Source: Aliicoccus persicus
Lineage (GTDB): Bacteria > Bacillota > Bacilli > Staphylococcales > Salinicoccaceae
Reading direction: 5' to 3'
Length of the DNA stretch: 64,000 nucleotides
Assembly (NCBI RefSeq): GCF_900110815.1
Contig: NZ_FOIT01000002.1
Location: forward strand, 41,825 to 105,824
Position numbers and translations under genes: made by a program. The notes beneath the pieces are model-generated. The model was not told the origin of the DNA, ran no database searches, and saw only the letters and a program-made list of their open reading frames with translations. Below, one piece after another: positions 55,302 through 63,626 of this stretch (its first letter is position 1; each line of letters begins with the position of its first letter).

Positions 55302-56074
55302 TGGATTGGAAACTCACCGTAAATATTTATATCGTCGTGTTCCTTTTGCTCAACATTACTCTGGGTTATATTTTGTACAGCAATTATGATGAAAATTCAG
55401 ACGTTTTACAATCGACAGAGTCTACACTAGAAGATGCAAATATTGAAATAGAACAAATCGTCATGGCACCTGAAGAAGGTGTACCACAGGCGACCGCTTC
55501 AATGTATGAGTTTACTGCGGAAAATACGGCAACACAGACGGACTTTGTCGTGTCGGATGATAATTATACGATTACTTATGATGTGTCTGCAGAAGATATT
55601 TCAATGGATTTAGAAATACTTGCTGAGTATAAAGAAGTAAACATTTTCAACGGTACGAGCTACCGTTACAGTGAAGCAGTGAGTGATATGACGCATCAAG
55701 TATTTTTACAGTATTACAATGGATTTCCAATATTTGATGCATCATCTGCAAAGCTGACAATGACCGGTGAAAATCGTACGGTTGAAACATATGAACAGTC
55801 TTTATTGCATAACTTTGAAGAAGTAGAGACGTTGTTTGTCGATGCGATTATCACACCTCAAGGCATCGTGGAATCGATGTATACGAGAGGTTTTATAGAA
55901 GAGAATTCAATCATTGAATTAATACAAATCGGTTATGATACGGTGACAGTTGAAGAAGGTCGTGTGCTGTTACGACCAGCATACGAAGTGATCGTCGTTG
56001 ATGAAGTCGGTAACGAAAGACAGTTCGTTGTCGATGCAATTAGTTTAACCGGGGCAATTAGAGAAAGAGAGTGA
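55301..56074 (+). CDS. walI: WalK regulatory protein WalI (YycI)
   Basis: 257 residues, an N-terminal membrane helix (6-24) and an extracellular domain. The start shares bases with the walH stop. YycI-type C-terminal segments VLLRPAYEVIVV and VDAISLTGAI are seen. Confidence 0.92.
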   Translation: MDWKLTVNIYIVVFLLLNITLGYILYSNYDENSDVLQSTESTLEDANIEIEQIVMAPEEGVPQATASMYEFTAENTATQTDFVVSDDNYTITYDVSAEDISMDLEILAEYKEVNIFNGTSYRYSEAVSDMTHQVFLQYYNGFPIFDASSAKLTMTGENRTVETYEQSLLHNFEEVETLFVDAIITPQGIVESMYTRGFIEENSIIELIQIGYDTVTVEEGRVLLRPAYEVIVVDEVGNERQFVVDAISLTGAIRERE

Positions 56075-56079
56075 ATGGT

Positions 56080-56868
56080 ATGAGGATGAGCGTTCTAGCG
56101 AGTGGCTCAACAGGAAATAGTATATATGTCGAATCAGACCAAGGGAAGGTTTTAGTTGACGTCGGTTTGACGTGTAAACGCATGGAGATGTTACTCAATG
56201 AAATTGGTGAAAGTCTGTCTAATATCGATGCGATTTTTATCACGCATGAACATATCGACCATATAAAAGGTTTGAAAGTGATTGCGAAGAAATATAAGAT
56301 TCCTATCTATGCAAATAAAAACACATGGGACATGTTAGATAAAAAAAATCTATTGATTGATCCAGACTTGCGCTTCCATTTTAATCCACTGGAATGTAAA
56401 TACTTGCTTGGCATGGATGTGTCATCATTTAATGTTTCACATGATGCGATTGACCCGCAGTTCTATACGTTCAGCCAAAATAACAAGAAGATATCAATCA
56501 TCACAGATACGGGTTATGTGTCAGACCAGATGAAAGGCATCATTAAAGATAGCGATGTATTTGTGTTTGAAAGTAACCATGACGTCGATATGTTACGCAT
56601 GTGTCGTTATCCGTGGAACACGAAACAGCGTATATTATCCGATGTTGGTCACGTATCAAATGAAGATGCTGCACATGCAATGAGCGATGTCATTACAGGA
56701 CGCACGAAGCGGATATACTTATCACACCTCTCACAGGAGAATAATATAAAAGAACTTGCACATATGAACGTTGAGCAAGTGTTGAATAGTTATAACATCG
56801 ATACAAATAACGATATTTTACTATGTGATACCGATAAATCCATTCCGACAGAAATATATCAGCTATAA
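56080..56868 (+). CDS. walJ: MBL-fold hydrolase WalJ (YycJ)
   Basis: 262 residues from ATG 56080 (AAAGAGAG at 8 bases). Metallo-beta-lactamase motif ITHEHIDHIKG, plus VLASGSTGNSIYVE and LSHLSQENN. YycJ proteins are MBL exonuclease-like enzymes linked to DNA mismatch repair and wall stress. Last gene of the wal operon. Confidence 0.95.
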   Translation: MRMSVLASGSTGNSIYVESDQGKVLVDVGLTCKRMEMLLNEIGESLSNIDAIFITHEHIDHIKGLKVIAKKYKIPIYANKNTWDMLDKKNLLIDPDLRFHFNPLECKYLLGMDVSSFNVSHDAIDPQFYTFSQNNKKISIITDTGYVSDQMKGIIKDSDVFVFESNHDVDMLRMCRYPWNTKQRILSDVGHVSNEDAAHAMSDVITGRTKRIYLSHLSQENNIKELAHMNVEQVLNSYNIDTNNDILLCDTDKSIPTEIYQL

Positions 56869-56989
56869 CGTAAAAATTAATAATATTTTAACCACTGTAT
56901 TTGGCGAAAGTACTGTGGATAACTCGTTAAAACAGTGTATAACTTGGGTAAAATTTACATAAAATTAATAAAAGAGAGGTGAATCTACA

Positions 56990-57667
56990 ATGTCGCAAAT
57001 TCTACTTGTTGATGATGATCAAAATATATTGACATTTGTCAGTCGACAACTCGAAAAAAATGGTGATGACGTTGTAACGGCGACAGATGGACGTAGAGCG
57101 CTTGAAAAACTAAAGACTCATGACATAGATATTGCGATTGTAGATATCATGATGCCTTTCATGGATGGATTATCATTGACGGAAGTGATTAAAAAGAACC
57201 ACGATATCCCTGTGATTATGCTGACTGCTAAAAGTCAGATTGACGATAAAAGAGAAGCATTCACACGTGGTGCAGATGACTATTTAACAAAGCCGTTTGA
57301 GTTTGAAGAATTGCTGTTCCGGATTGAGGCAATTTTGAGACGGACAAATAAGAGTGACAAGGACTTTATCCGGCTGAAAAATATCGTGCTAGATAAGACA
57401 GATTATATTGTGAAGATTGATAATAAGACGCTGAAGCTACCTTTGAAAGAGTTCGAACTCCTTTACTACTTTGCGGATCATACAAATCAGGTGTTCAGTC
57501 GAGAGCAATTGATTGAAGAGATTTGGGGATTTGATTTCGAAGGTGACAACAGAACGGTGGATGTACATGTAAAACGGCTACGCAGTCGATTTAAAGATAA
57601 TGATACATTTGAAATTCGGACAATTCGCAATGTCGGCTATAGTTTGGAGATTACGCAAGATGAATAG
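56990..57667 (+). CDS. hssR: Heme-response regulator HssR-like
   Basis: 225 residues, OmpR family: receiver with Asp in IVDIMMPFMDG, KPFEFEELLFRI, then winged helix (DNRTVDVHVKRLRSRF). Closest by eye to S. aureus HssR, and encoded with an HssS-like kinase and HrtBA efflux genes. Activates hrtBA when heme is in excess. Confidence 0.88.
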   Translation: MSQILLVDDDQNILTFVSRQLEKNGDDVVTATDGRRALEKLKTHDIDIAIVDIMMPFMDGLSLTEVIKKNHDIPVIMLTAKSQIDDKREAFTRGADDYLTKPFEFEELLFRIEAILRRTNKSDKDFIRLKNIVLDKTDYIVKIDNKTLKLPLKEFELLYYFADHTNQVFSREQLIEEIWGFDFEGDNRTVDVHVKRLRSRFKDNDTFEIRTIRNVGYSLEITQDE

Positions 57668-59021
57668 CCTGTACAGCAAGTTTGCGATAACGACACTTGG
57701 CATAATGGCACTGAGTTTTTTGATTTCCTTTTTACTATCAAATGCTTACTATCAACACTTCTTAAAAGATGAAAACGATGCGAAGAATGTTGAAGTGAGT
57801 GAGAGTATTAAAGAATATATTGAGTCAGATCCGAACATTGATGTGTCGGCCTATTTAAAATCCGTTGCAGATGTCGGTTATCAGATAATCGTCGTGAATG
57901 AAGACTATGAAATGACCCACTATGGCAGCAACTTTAGAGAAGAGAACTTACCAATTGATGCAGTCGATCAAGTACTGGCTGGCGATACATTCCACGGCAT
58001 TATGGAGTTTCCAAGTGAAACATTCGTTACCGGATTTTTTTCAAATGAATCGATCAATACGATTGGCGTACCCGTGGGTGACTATGCAATCTTTGTGCGA
58101 CCGGATGTGTCCATGCTGTTCCATGAACTGCAGTTACTGTTCGCATGGTTACTCGGCATCATGGTTGTGTTGAGTGTAATCTTAGTATTAGTAGGAACGA
58201 AAATTTTAGTCCAACCGATTACACAACTGCAGTTGGCAACGCAGAGACTCGCATCTGGTGACTATGATACGTCCAATGTAAATACAGAACGACGCGATGA
58301 AATTGGACAACTCTCTCGAAACTTCGTTGCGATGACAAAGAAAATTGAAACCCAGCAATCGATGCAAAAGGCGTTTATCTCAAATATTTCGCATGATATA
58401 CAGTCCCCGCTTGCGAACATTAAGGGTTATAGTGAGTTGCTTGCGATTGAGAATGCAAGCCCAGAGCACGTTGCTTATTTAAATGTGATCAATCAAGAAG
58501 TATTGCGAATCAGTACATTGACAGATCAACTGCTCGTCTTGACGAAGCTCGACTATGAGGAAGACTTTATGACAATCAGTGAAATCGATGTGAAGACACA
58601 GCTTGAGACCTTGATTGAAAGTTTTACATGGAGAATTGAAGAAAAAGGACTCATGATTACGTATGACTTGGAAGAAAGTGTTGTGCGTGGGGACTCCGCA
58701 TTGTTGAATATGGTGTGGGATAATCTACTGTCTAATGCCATTAAATATAATGTAGATGGTGGAAGTATTGATGTGACACTGAAGAATACAGGAGAAGATG
58801 TATCGGTAACTGTGAAAGATACCGGCATCGGAATTCCGCAAGACCAACTGAATACGATATTCGCTCGCTTTTACCGCGCAGATGAATCGCGCAGCCCAGG
58901 TATAAAAGGTTCAGGACTTGGTCTAGCCATCGTCAAACAAATCGTCGACTTGCATGATGGCTCGGTTGAGGTGAGTAGCTCGGATTCGGGTGCGGAGTTT
59001 AGAGTGAGATTGAAAAAATAG
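57660..59021 (+). CDS. hssS: Heme-sensing histidine kinase HssS-like
   Basis: 453 residues from ATG 57660 (GGAG at 10 bases), overlapping hssR by 8 bases. Membrane helices at about 8-30 and 160-185, extracytoplasmic region with FVTGFF as in HssS, HAMP, HisKA NISHDIQSPLANI, HATPase (GSGLGLAIVKQ). Detects membrane heme stress. Confidence 0.88.
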   Translation: MNSLYSKFAITTLGIMALSFLISFLLSNAYYQHFLKDENDAKNVEVSESIKEYIESDPNIDVSAYLKSVADVGYQIIVVNEDYEMTHYGSNFREENLPIDAVDQVLAGDTFHGIMEFPSETFVTGFFSNESINTIGVPVGDYAIFVRPDVSMLFHELQLLFAWLLGIMVVLSVILVLVGTKILVQPITQLQLATQRLASGDYDTSNVNTERRDEIGQLSRNFVAMTKKIETQQSMQKAFISNISHDIQSPLANIKGYSELLAIENASPEHVAYLNVINQEVLRISTLTDQLLVLTKLDYEEDFMTISEIDVKTQLETLIESFTWRIEEKGLMITYDLEESVVRGDSALLNMVWDNLLSNAIKYNVDGGSIDVTLKNTGEDVSVTVKDTGIGIPQDQLNTIFARFYRADESRSPGIKGSGLGLAIVKQIVDLHDGSVEVSSSDSGAEFRVRLKK

Positions 59022-59036
59022 AATATTATTTTAAAT

Positions 59037-59071
59037 GGCTAACTTGTTTTGGATGAGTTAGCCGTTTTTTT
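59037..59071 (+). terminator. hssRS terminator
   Basis: GGCTAACT / AGTTAGCC stem followed by a T-rich run. Confidence 0.8.
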
Positions 59072-59078
59072 GATTCCG

Positions 59079-59220
59079 TGCTCACTCAAGCCGAAAAAAT
59101 GACCTGAGTGAGCACGGTTTTACTTTTCATGCTCACTCGAGCAGAAAAAACGACCTGAGTGAGCACAGTTTTAGTTTTCGTGCTCACTCGAGGCAAAAAA
59201 ATATCGTGAGTGAGCACGAG
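59079..59220. repeat. Three 51-bp palindromic repeats
   Basis: Units begin at 59079, 59130 and 59181, exactly 51 bases apart. Each has arms TGCTCACTC and GAGTGAGCA around an A-rich loop, and a TTTTAGTTTTCG-type spacer. Same period as arrays A and B but unrelated sequence. Confidence 0.92.
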
Positions 59221-59236
59221 ATTAAAAAACTCCCTT

Positions 59237-59269
59237 GTTCATATCCAGTTCACATTCGGATTGTAATAT
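59237..59269 (+). promoter_or_regulatory. HssR box and promoter of the heme efflux operon
   Basis: GTTCATATC-CA-GTTCACATT (59237-59256) is a direct repeat with 2-base spacing. It differs at two positions from the S. aureus hrtAB HssR repeat as I recall it (GTTCATATT-NN-GTTCATATT). It overlaps the -35 region; a -10 TAATAT lies at 59264-59269. Confidence 0.75.
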
Positions 59270-59300
59270 GAACTTACACAAAACAACGGAGGGACAACAA

Positions 59301-59684
59301 ATGAGAAATTATTCTAAAGTTTTATTAGTTACAGCGGCAATTTTTGGATTAGTGGGTACGGTAATAGGTGCACACATGGCGGGTGCGGGTTCTTATGCGT
59401 TCCGACCGATTCACGCTCATATTCTCGTATCTGGTTTCCTAGCACTTTCAGTATTCGCCCTATTCTACAAAGTTTTCACACCAAAAAATCAGTTACTATC
59501 AATAATCCATGTATGGACGGCAATAATCGGAAACGTCGGTCTAGTCGTTGGCATGTACTTACACTTCTTACTCGATTTACCAAATGCAGCAACTTTACCT
59601 GTATATATCGGTGGCGGTGTTATCTTACTTGTCAGCTATGCAGTATTCTTAATCCAAACGATCACACTCGATACTCGTAAATAG
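59301..59684 (+). CDS. Histidine-rich four-helix membrane protein in the heme efflux operon
   Basis: 127 residues from ATG 59301 (GGAGGG at 7-8 bases). Four hydrophobic helices. Histidines H25, H38, H40, H70 and H88 lie in or beside them; RPIHAHILVSGFL resembles a heme-copper-oxidase helix. The HssR box stands directly upstream and hrtB follows by 13 bases, so it is probably induced by heme. I know no hrt operon with this gene; a role in binding or handling membrane heme is inference. Confidence 0.8.
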   Translation: MRNYSKVLLVTAAIFGLVGTVIGAHMAGAGSYAFRPIHAHILVSGFLALSVFALFYKVFTPKNQLLSIIHVWTAIIGNVGLVVGMYLHFLLDLPNAATLPVYIGGGVILLVSYAVFLIQTITLDTRK

Positions 59685-59697
59685 TAAGGAGTTCAAT

Positions 59698-60726
59698 ATG
59701 AAAATTGCAATTCAAGAAATTTTAAAAAATAAACTCCGTTACTCAATCTTAGGAATAATAATTCTTCTCATCGCGTTCCTGACATTAGCTATCTCTGGTC
59801 TTGCGCGTGGTTTATCGTATGATAATGCGTCACTCATTCTCGACATGCCTGAAGGTACGTTTTATATGGAAGAAGCGGCTGAGGATAAACACAATTTCTC
59901 CGCGATTTCGGACGTACAGATTAATAATCTAAATGACGCTCATGACAATATGACATTGATGTCGATTCAAATGGGTGAAGTTGAAGACAGTAGCGGGCAA
60001 GCGCACAGTCTCGTCTTTGTGACTTCAGAAGGTCATGAAATTTTCCCAAAAGCAGCACAAAACGAACTTTTACTAGACGGATCCCTACAAGATGAGGGCA
60101 TTCAGTCCGGTGAAGAAGTTTCTACACGATTAATTTCGGACAATCTCACTGTGTCTGGTTTCACTGAGCAACAAACATATTCTCACTCACCTGCAGCATT
60201 TATTCATCCGAACGATTTCAGTGAACTTGTTCAGTCAGATGCGTCGCAAATCGTCTTTGTAGAAGATGAAGCGGCAGCAATCGATGGACTCACTGCCTAT
60301 TCAAACGACGAATTCTTAAATACATTACCGAGCTTTTCATCTGAGCAGATGTCGCTCAACATGATTACGTATTTTCTCTATGCAATCAGTGGTCTATTGT
60401 TCGCAATCTTCTTCTATATGATTAACGTTCAAAAGCTCACGACATTCGGTATTTTAAAAGCAGTCGGTGTAAAAACCATCACATTATTTAAAATGATGTG
60501 GACACAGATGATACTCATCACAATTATTGCACTTGGCATTGCAGTCGGTATTAGTCAACTGCTAGTCATGGTGATGCCGGATGCTATCCCGTTCCAATTA
60601 ACATGGGAAGTCACATTGTTCACTTCAGCAGTATTCATGATTATCGGATTCATCGGCGCGACATTATCAGGAATTCAAATTAGTAAAGTAGAACCGATGT
60701 ATGCCATCAATCAGGGAGGTGCTTAA
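59698..60726 (+). CDS. hrtB: Heme efflux ABC transporter permease HrtB
   Basis: 342 residues. FtsX/MacB-type permease: one N-terminal helix, a ~200-residue extracellular domain, three C-terminal helices including FGILKAVGVKTITLFK. S. aureus HrtB has the same size and layout. It removes toxic heme from the membrane with HrtA. Confidence 0.9.
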   Translation: MKIAIQEILKNKLRYSILGIIILLIAFLTLAISGLARGLSYDNASLILDMPEGTFYMEEAAEDKHNFSAISDVQINNLNDAHDNMTLMSIQMGEVEDSSGQAHSLVFVTSEGHEIFPKAAQNELLLDGSLQDEGIQSGEEVSTRLISDNLTVSGFTEQQTYSHSPAAFIHPNDFSELVQSDASQIVFVEDEAAAIDGLTAYSNDEFLNTLPSFSSEQMSLNMITYFLYAISGLLFAIFFYMINVQKLTTFGILKAVGVKTITLFKMMWTQMILITIIALGIAVGISQLLVMVMPDAIPFQLTWEVTLFTSAVFMIIGFIGATLSGIQISKVEPMYAINQGGA

Positions 60727-61401
60727 ATGATTACAATCGAAAATTTGGAGAAGTCATTTCAGTTTGGCTCAGGTGAAGATAAAGTACTCGATCAAGTGAA
60801 CTTATCACTTAACTCAGGTGAAATAACCGCACTGAATGGTGTGTCAGGTTCAGGGAAAAGTACGTTACTCACGATAATCGCTGGCTTACAAAATGCAACG
60901 AACGGTAAGATTGTGGTCGATGGTGTTGAACTTACAAACTTAAAAGAAAGTGAATTGAGACAGCGCCGAGCGTCTCAATTTGGTTTTATCTTTCAACAAT
61001 CTCACCTCATCCCTTTCCTATCAGTCAAGGACCAGCTCGCATTTATGATTGAAACAGCAGGAAGAAAATGGAGCCGAAAGGAACGTGAGGAAAAAATTGA
61101 TGCAATGTTAGAAGCTGTTGATATGATGAAACATAAAGACAGTAATCCGAACAACCTATCCGGTGGAGAAAAGCAACGCGTCGCTATTGCACGTGCACTC
61201 ATTCATGAACCAGAAGTTTTATTTGCAGATGAAGTGACGGCAAGTCTTGATTCCAAACGTTCCACTCAAGTAATGGAAATTATTCGAAATATTGCACAAA
61301 CACGAAAAATTACAGTACTTATGGTGACACATGACGAAGATATGCTTCAATATGCCGACCGTGTCGTCACGATGAAAGACAGAAAAATAATCGATGCTTA
61401 A
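60727..61401 (+). CDS. hrtA: Heme efflux ABC transporter ATPase HrtA
   Basis: 224 residues. Walker A GVSGSGKSTLL, signature LSGGEKQRVAIARAL, Walker B VLFADEVTASLD. The ATG follows the hrtB stop directly. Powers HrtB; LolD-like ATPases are the wider family. Confidence 0.93.
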   Translation: MITIENLEKSFQFGSGEDKVLDQVNLSLNSGEITALNGVSGSGKSTLLTIIAGLQNATNGKIVVDGVELTNLKESELRQRRASQFGFIFQQSHLIPFLSVKDQLAFMIETAGRKWSRKEREEKIDAMLEAVDMMKHKDSNPNNLSGGEKQRVAIARALIHEPEVLFADEVTASLDSKRSTQVMEIIRNIAQTRKITVLMVTHDEDMLQYADRVVTMKDRKIIDA

Positions 61402-61406
61402 GTATT

Positions 61407-61437
61407 AGAACCTTATTAAACTAAGGTTCTTTTTTTA
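61407..61437 (+). terminator. hrtA terminator
   Basis: AGAACCTT / AAGGTTCT stem followed by T7. Confidence 0.85.
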
Positions 61438-61487
61438 TTGGCTTCACGTATAATGAAAGAAATACGAACTGTGAATGGAGCATGAAC

Positions 61488-62714
61488 ATGAAACAAACTA
61501 TTCATCCAACAAAACTATCAGGAACTGTTCAAGTTCCGTCATCAAAAAGTGTTAACCACCGTGCAATTATCAGTGCGAGTTTGGCAACGGGTACGAGTAA
61601 AATTGAAAATGTCTTTTTCTCAGAGGATATCCATGCAACGATCGGTGCGATGCGTGCGATCGGCGCAACAATTACAATAGATGAAACAACATTATTCATC
61701 GATGGTATCGATTTAACGAAACAATCCTTTGAAGATCCAGTCTCAATCGATTGTGGAGAATCAGGGTCAACGTTACGTTTTATCATACCGATTCTTGCCT
61801 CAATGCCTGGCCAATATACATTAACAGGACATGGGTTGCTTCTACAAAGACCGATGACCCCGTTTATTAATATGCTGGATGATTCTAATGTAAAACATGA
61901 GTTTACAACGACAAGAATAATGATTGATTCACGAGAAAATCAACTGAAACCAGGCGAATACAGACTGCCAGGTAACATTAGTTCACAGTTCATCACAGGA
62001 TTGTTATTTACGTTGCCACTGCTCAGAGAAGATTCTAAGATCATCATCGAATCAACACTCGAATCAACGGGCTATATTGATCTGACTATCGACACGCTAA
62101 GAGATTTCAACGTCACAATAAACAGAAACACTTATGAAGATTACGATGTGCCCGGCAACCAATCGTATGAAAGCATGACGTATTCAATCGAAGGTGATTA
62201 CTCACAAGCTGCATTTTTCCTTGTTGCCAATCAACTGGGTCACGACATTGAATTACAAGGTTTAAAAGAAGATAGTAAACAAAGCGATAAAGAACTAATC
62301 AACTTCTTAAATATTTTAAATACAACAACAGAGGCAGTGACGCTCGATGGTTCAAACTGCCCAGACGTTATTCCTGCACTTACACTCGCATGTGCACTAG
62401 CGAATCATCCGACAACAATTATCAATGTTGGACGTCTGCGCATAAAAGAGTGTGATCGCTTAAATGCGACCGTCACTGAATTGAATAAGCTTGGTGCTAA
62501 TACGATCGAACATGAGGCGTCGATTGAAGTGCACCCGGTGAAATCGTTAAAGGGTAACGTCGAAGTAGAAAGTTATAACGACCACCGCATGGCAATGATG
62601 TTGGCGATCGCAGGTACGGTTTGTGACGGACCAATTATGATTAATGAAGCGGAGTCTGTGAACAAATCATTCCCGACATTTTGGGATGTTTTTCAAGAAT
62701 TGAAGGAAAATTAA
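61488..62714 (+). CDS. aroA: 3-phosphoshikimate 1-carboxyvinyltransferase (EPSP synthase)
   Basis: 408 residues from ATG 61488 (GGAG at 7 bases; ATG 61482 is also in frame). Substrate motifs SSKSVNHRA, GESGSTLRF, GNISSQFITG, RIKECDRL and YNDHRMAM. Sixth common step of aromatic synthesis. It stands alone here, not with aroB/aroC, behind a TATAAT at 61449. Confidence 0.95.
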   Translation: MKQTIHPTKLSGTVQVPSSKSVNHRAIISASLATGTSKIENVFFSEDIHATIGAMRAIGATITIDETTLFIDGIDLTKQSFEDPVSIDCGESGSTLRFIIPILASMPGQYTLTGHGLLLQRPMTPFINMLDDSNVKHEFTTTRIMIDSRENQLKPGEYRLPGNISSQFITGLLFTLPLLREDSKIIIESTLESTGYIDLTIDTLRDFNVTINRNTYEDYDVPGNQSYESMTYSIEGDYSQAAFFLVANQLGHDIELQGLKEDSKQSDKELINFLNILNTTTEAVTLDGSNCPDVIPALTLACALANHPTTIINVGRLRIKECDRLNATVTELNKLGANTIEHEASIEVHPVKSLKGNVEVESYNDHRMAMMLAIAGTVCDGPIMINEAESVNKSFPTFWDVFQELKEN

Positions 62715-62750
62715 AAATAAGTTTCAACAATGGTATGTGAGTTGTTAACA

Positions 62751-62842
62751 TGTGGATAACGTGGATAAATGTGTGCAAATCTATAGAAAACATGGTTTTA
62801 TCGTCATGAAACTGTGAATAACTCTGTGGACAATGTTGATAA
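62751..62842. promoter_or_regulatory. DnaA-box cluster upstream of rlmH
   Basis: Five box-like 9-mers in one direction: TGTGGATAA (62751), CGTGGATAA (62760), TGTGAATAA (62813), TGTGGACAA (62825), TGTTGATAA (62834). No gene lies in 62715-62968. The spot is about 36 kb from oriC. Confidence 0.7.
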
Positions 62843-62968
62843 GTGTGTGGGTGATATTGAAAGTTTGTTGAGAATTTTATTGTGTTGAAAATTTCACAGA
62901 GTAAATATGTGTATAAAAGTTACAGTCATTATTAATAAAAAATGTTTGAATTGTTAGAGGTTAAAAAT

Positions 62969-63448
62969 ATGAAAATCACGTTGATCACCGTCGGAAAATT
63001 AAAGGAAAAATATTGGATAGCCGCTGTAAAAGAATATGAGAAGCGGTTGAGTGGCTATGCGAAAGTGAATTTGATTGAAGTAGCCGATGAGAAAGAGCCA
63101 AATAATGCGAATTCAGCTGATATAGAGATTGTTAAAAATAAAGAAGCAGAAAGAATTTTGAGTAAAATAAAAGATACCCAACACGTTGCGACGATGGAGA
63201 TTGAAGGTACGTCGTATACAAGTGAGGGACTTGCTAAAGAATATGAACGCTGGATGAATCAAGGAAAAAGTGATGTTGTGTTTGTTATTGGTGGAAGTAA
63301 CGGGATTGGAGATTCTGTGAAGCAAAGAAGTAACCAGCAGATCAGTTTCGGTAAGCTGACATTCCCCCATCAGATGATGAAAGTGTTTTTGCTGGAACAG
63401 TTATTCCGAGTGAATAAGATTATTAAAAATGAAGCGTATCATCGTTAG
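62969..63448 (+). CDS. rlmH: 23S rRNA (pseudouridine1915-N3)-methyltransferase RlmH
   Basis: 159 residues from ATG 62969 (AGAGG upstream), the standard length. SPOUT/trefoil-knot fold: [30 protein letters not shown] and the C-terminal IIKNEAYHR. The last codons form the SCC integration site in staphylococci (gene formerly called orfX). Confidence 0.98.
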   Translation: MKITLITVGKLKEKYWIAAVKEYEKRLSGYAKVNLIEVADEKEPNNANSADIEIVKNKEAERILSKIKDTQHVATMEIEGTSYTSEGLAKEYERWMNQGKSDVVFVIGGSNGIGDSVKQRSNQQISFGKLTFPHQMMKVFLLEQLFRVNKIIKNEAYHR

Positions 63449-63559
63449 TGCGTGTTAAGACACAATACGCAATGTGGTAACTAGAAGCTTATCATCGTTA
63501 GTGCGTGTTTCCTAAAATTATTTATGATGATTTGAAGCTTATCACAAGGAGTGCGTGTT
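63431..63559 (+). repeat. Three tandem SCC-type attachment sequences
   Basis: GAAGCGTATCATCGTTAG (63431, end of rlmH), GAAGCTTATCATCGTTAG (63484) and GAAGCTTATCACAAGGAG (63534), each followed by TGCGTGTT. They resemble the direct repeats that ccr recombinases use for SCC elements. Copies 1 and 3 also share about 25 downstream bases (AAGACACAATACGCA...TGTGGTAA). Confidence 0.85.
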
Positions 63560-63626
63560 AAGACACAATACGCACATGTGGTAATCAGAGACATACCATC
63601 GTTGAATCAACAGAAAGGAAAACTAA

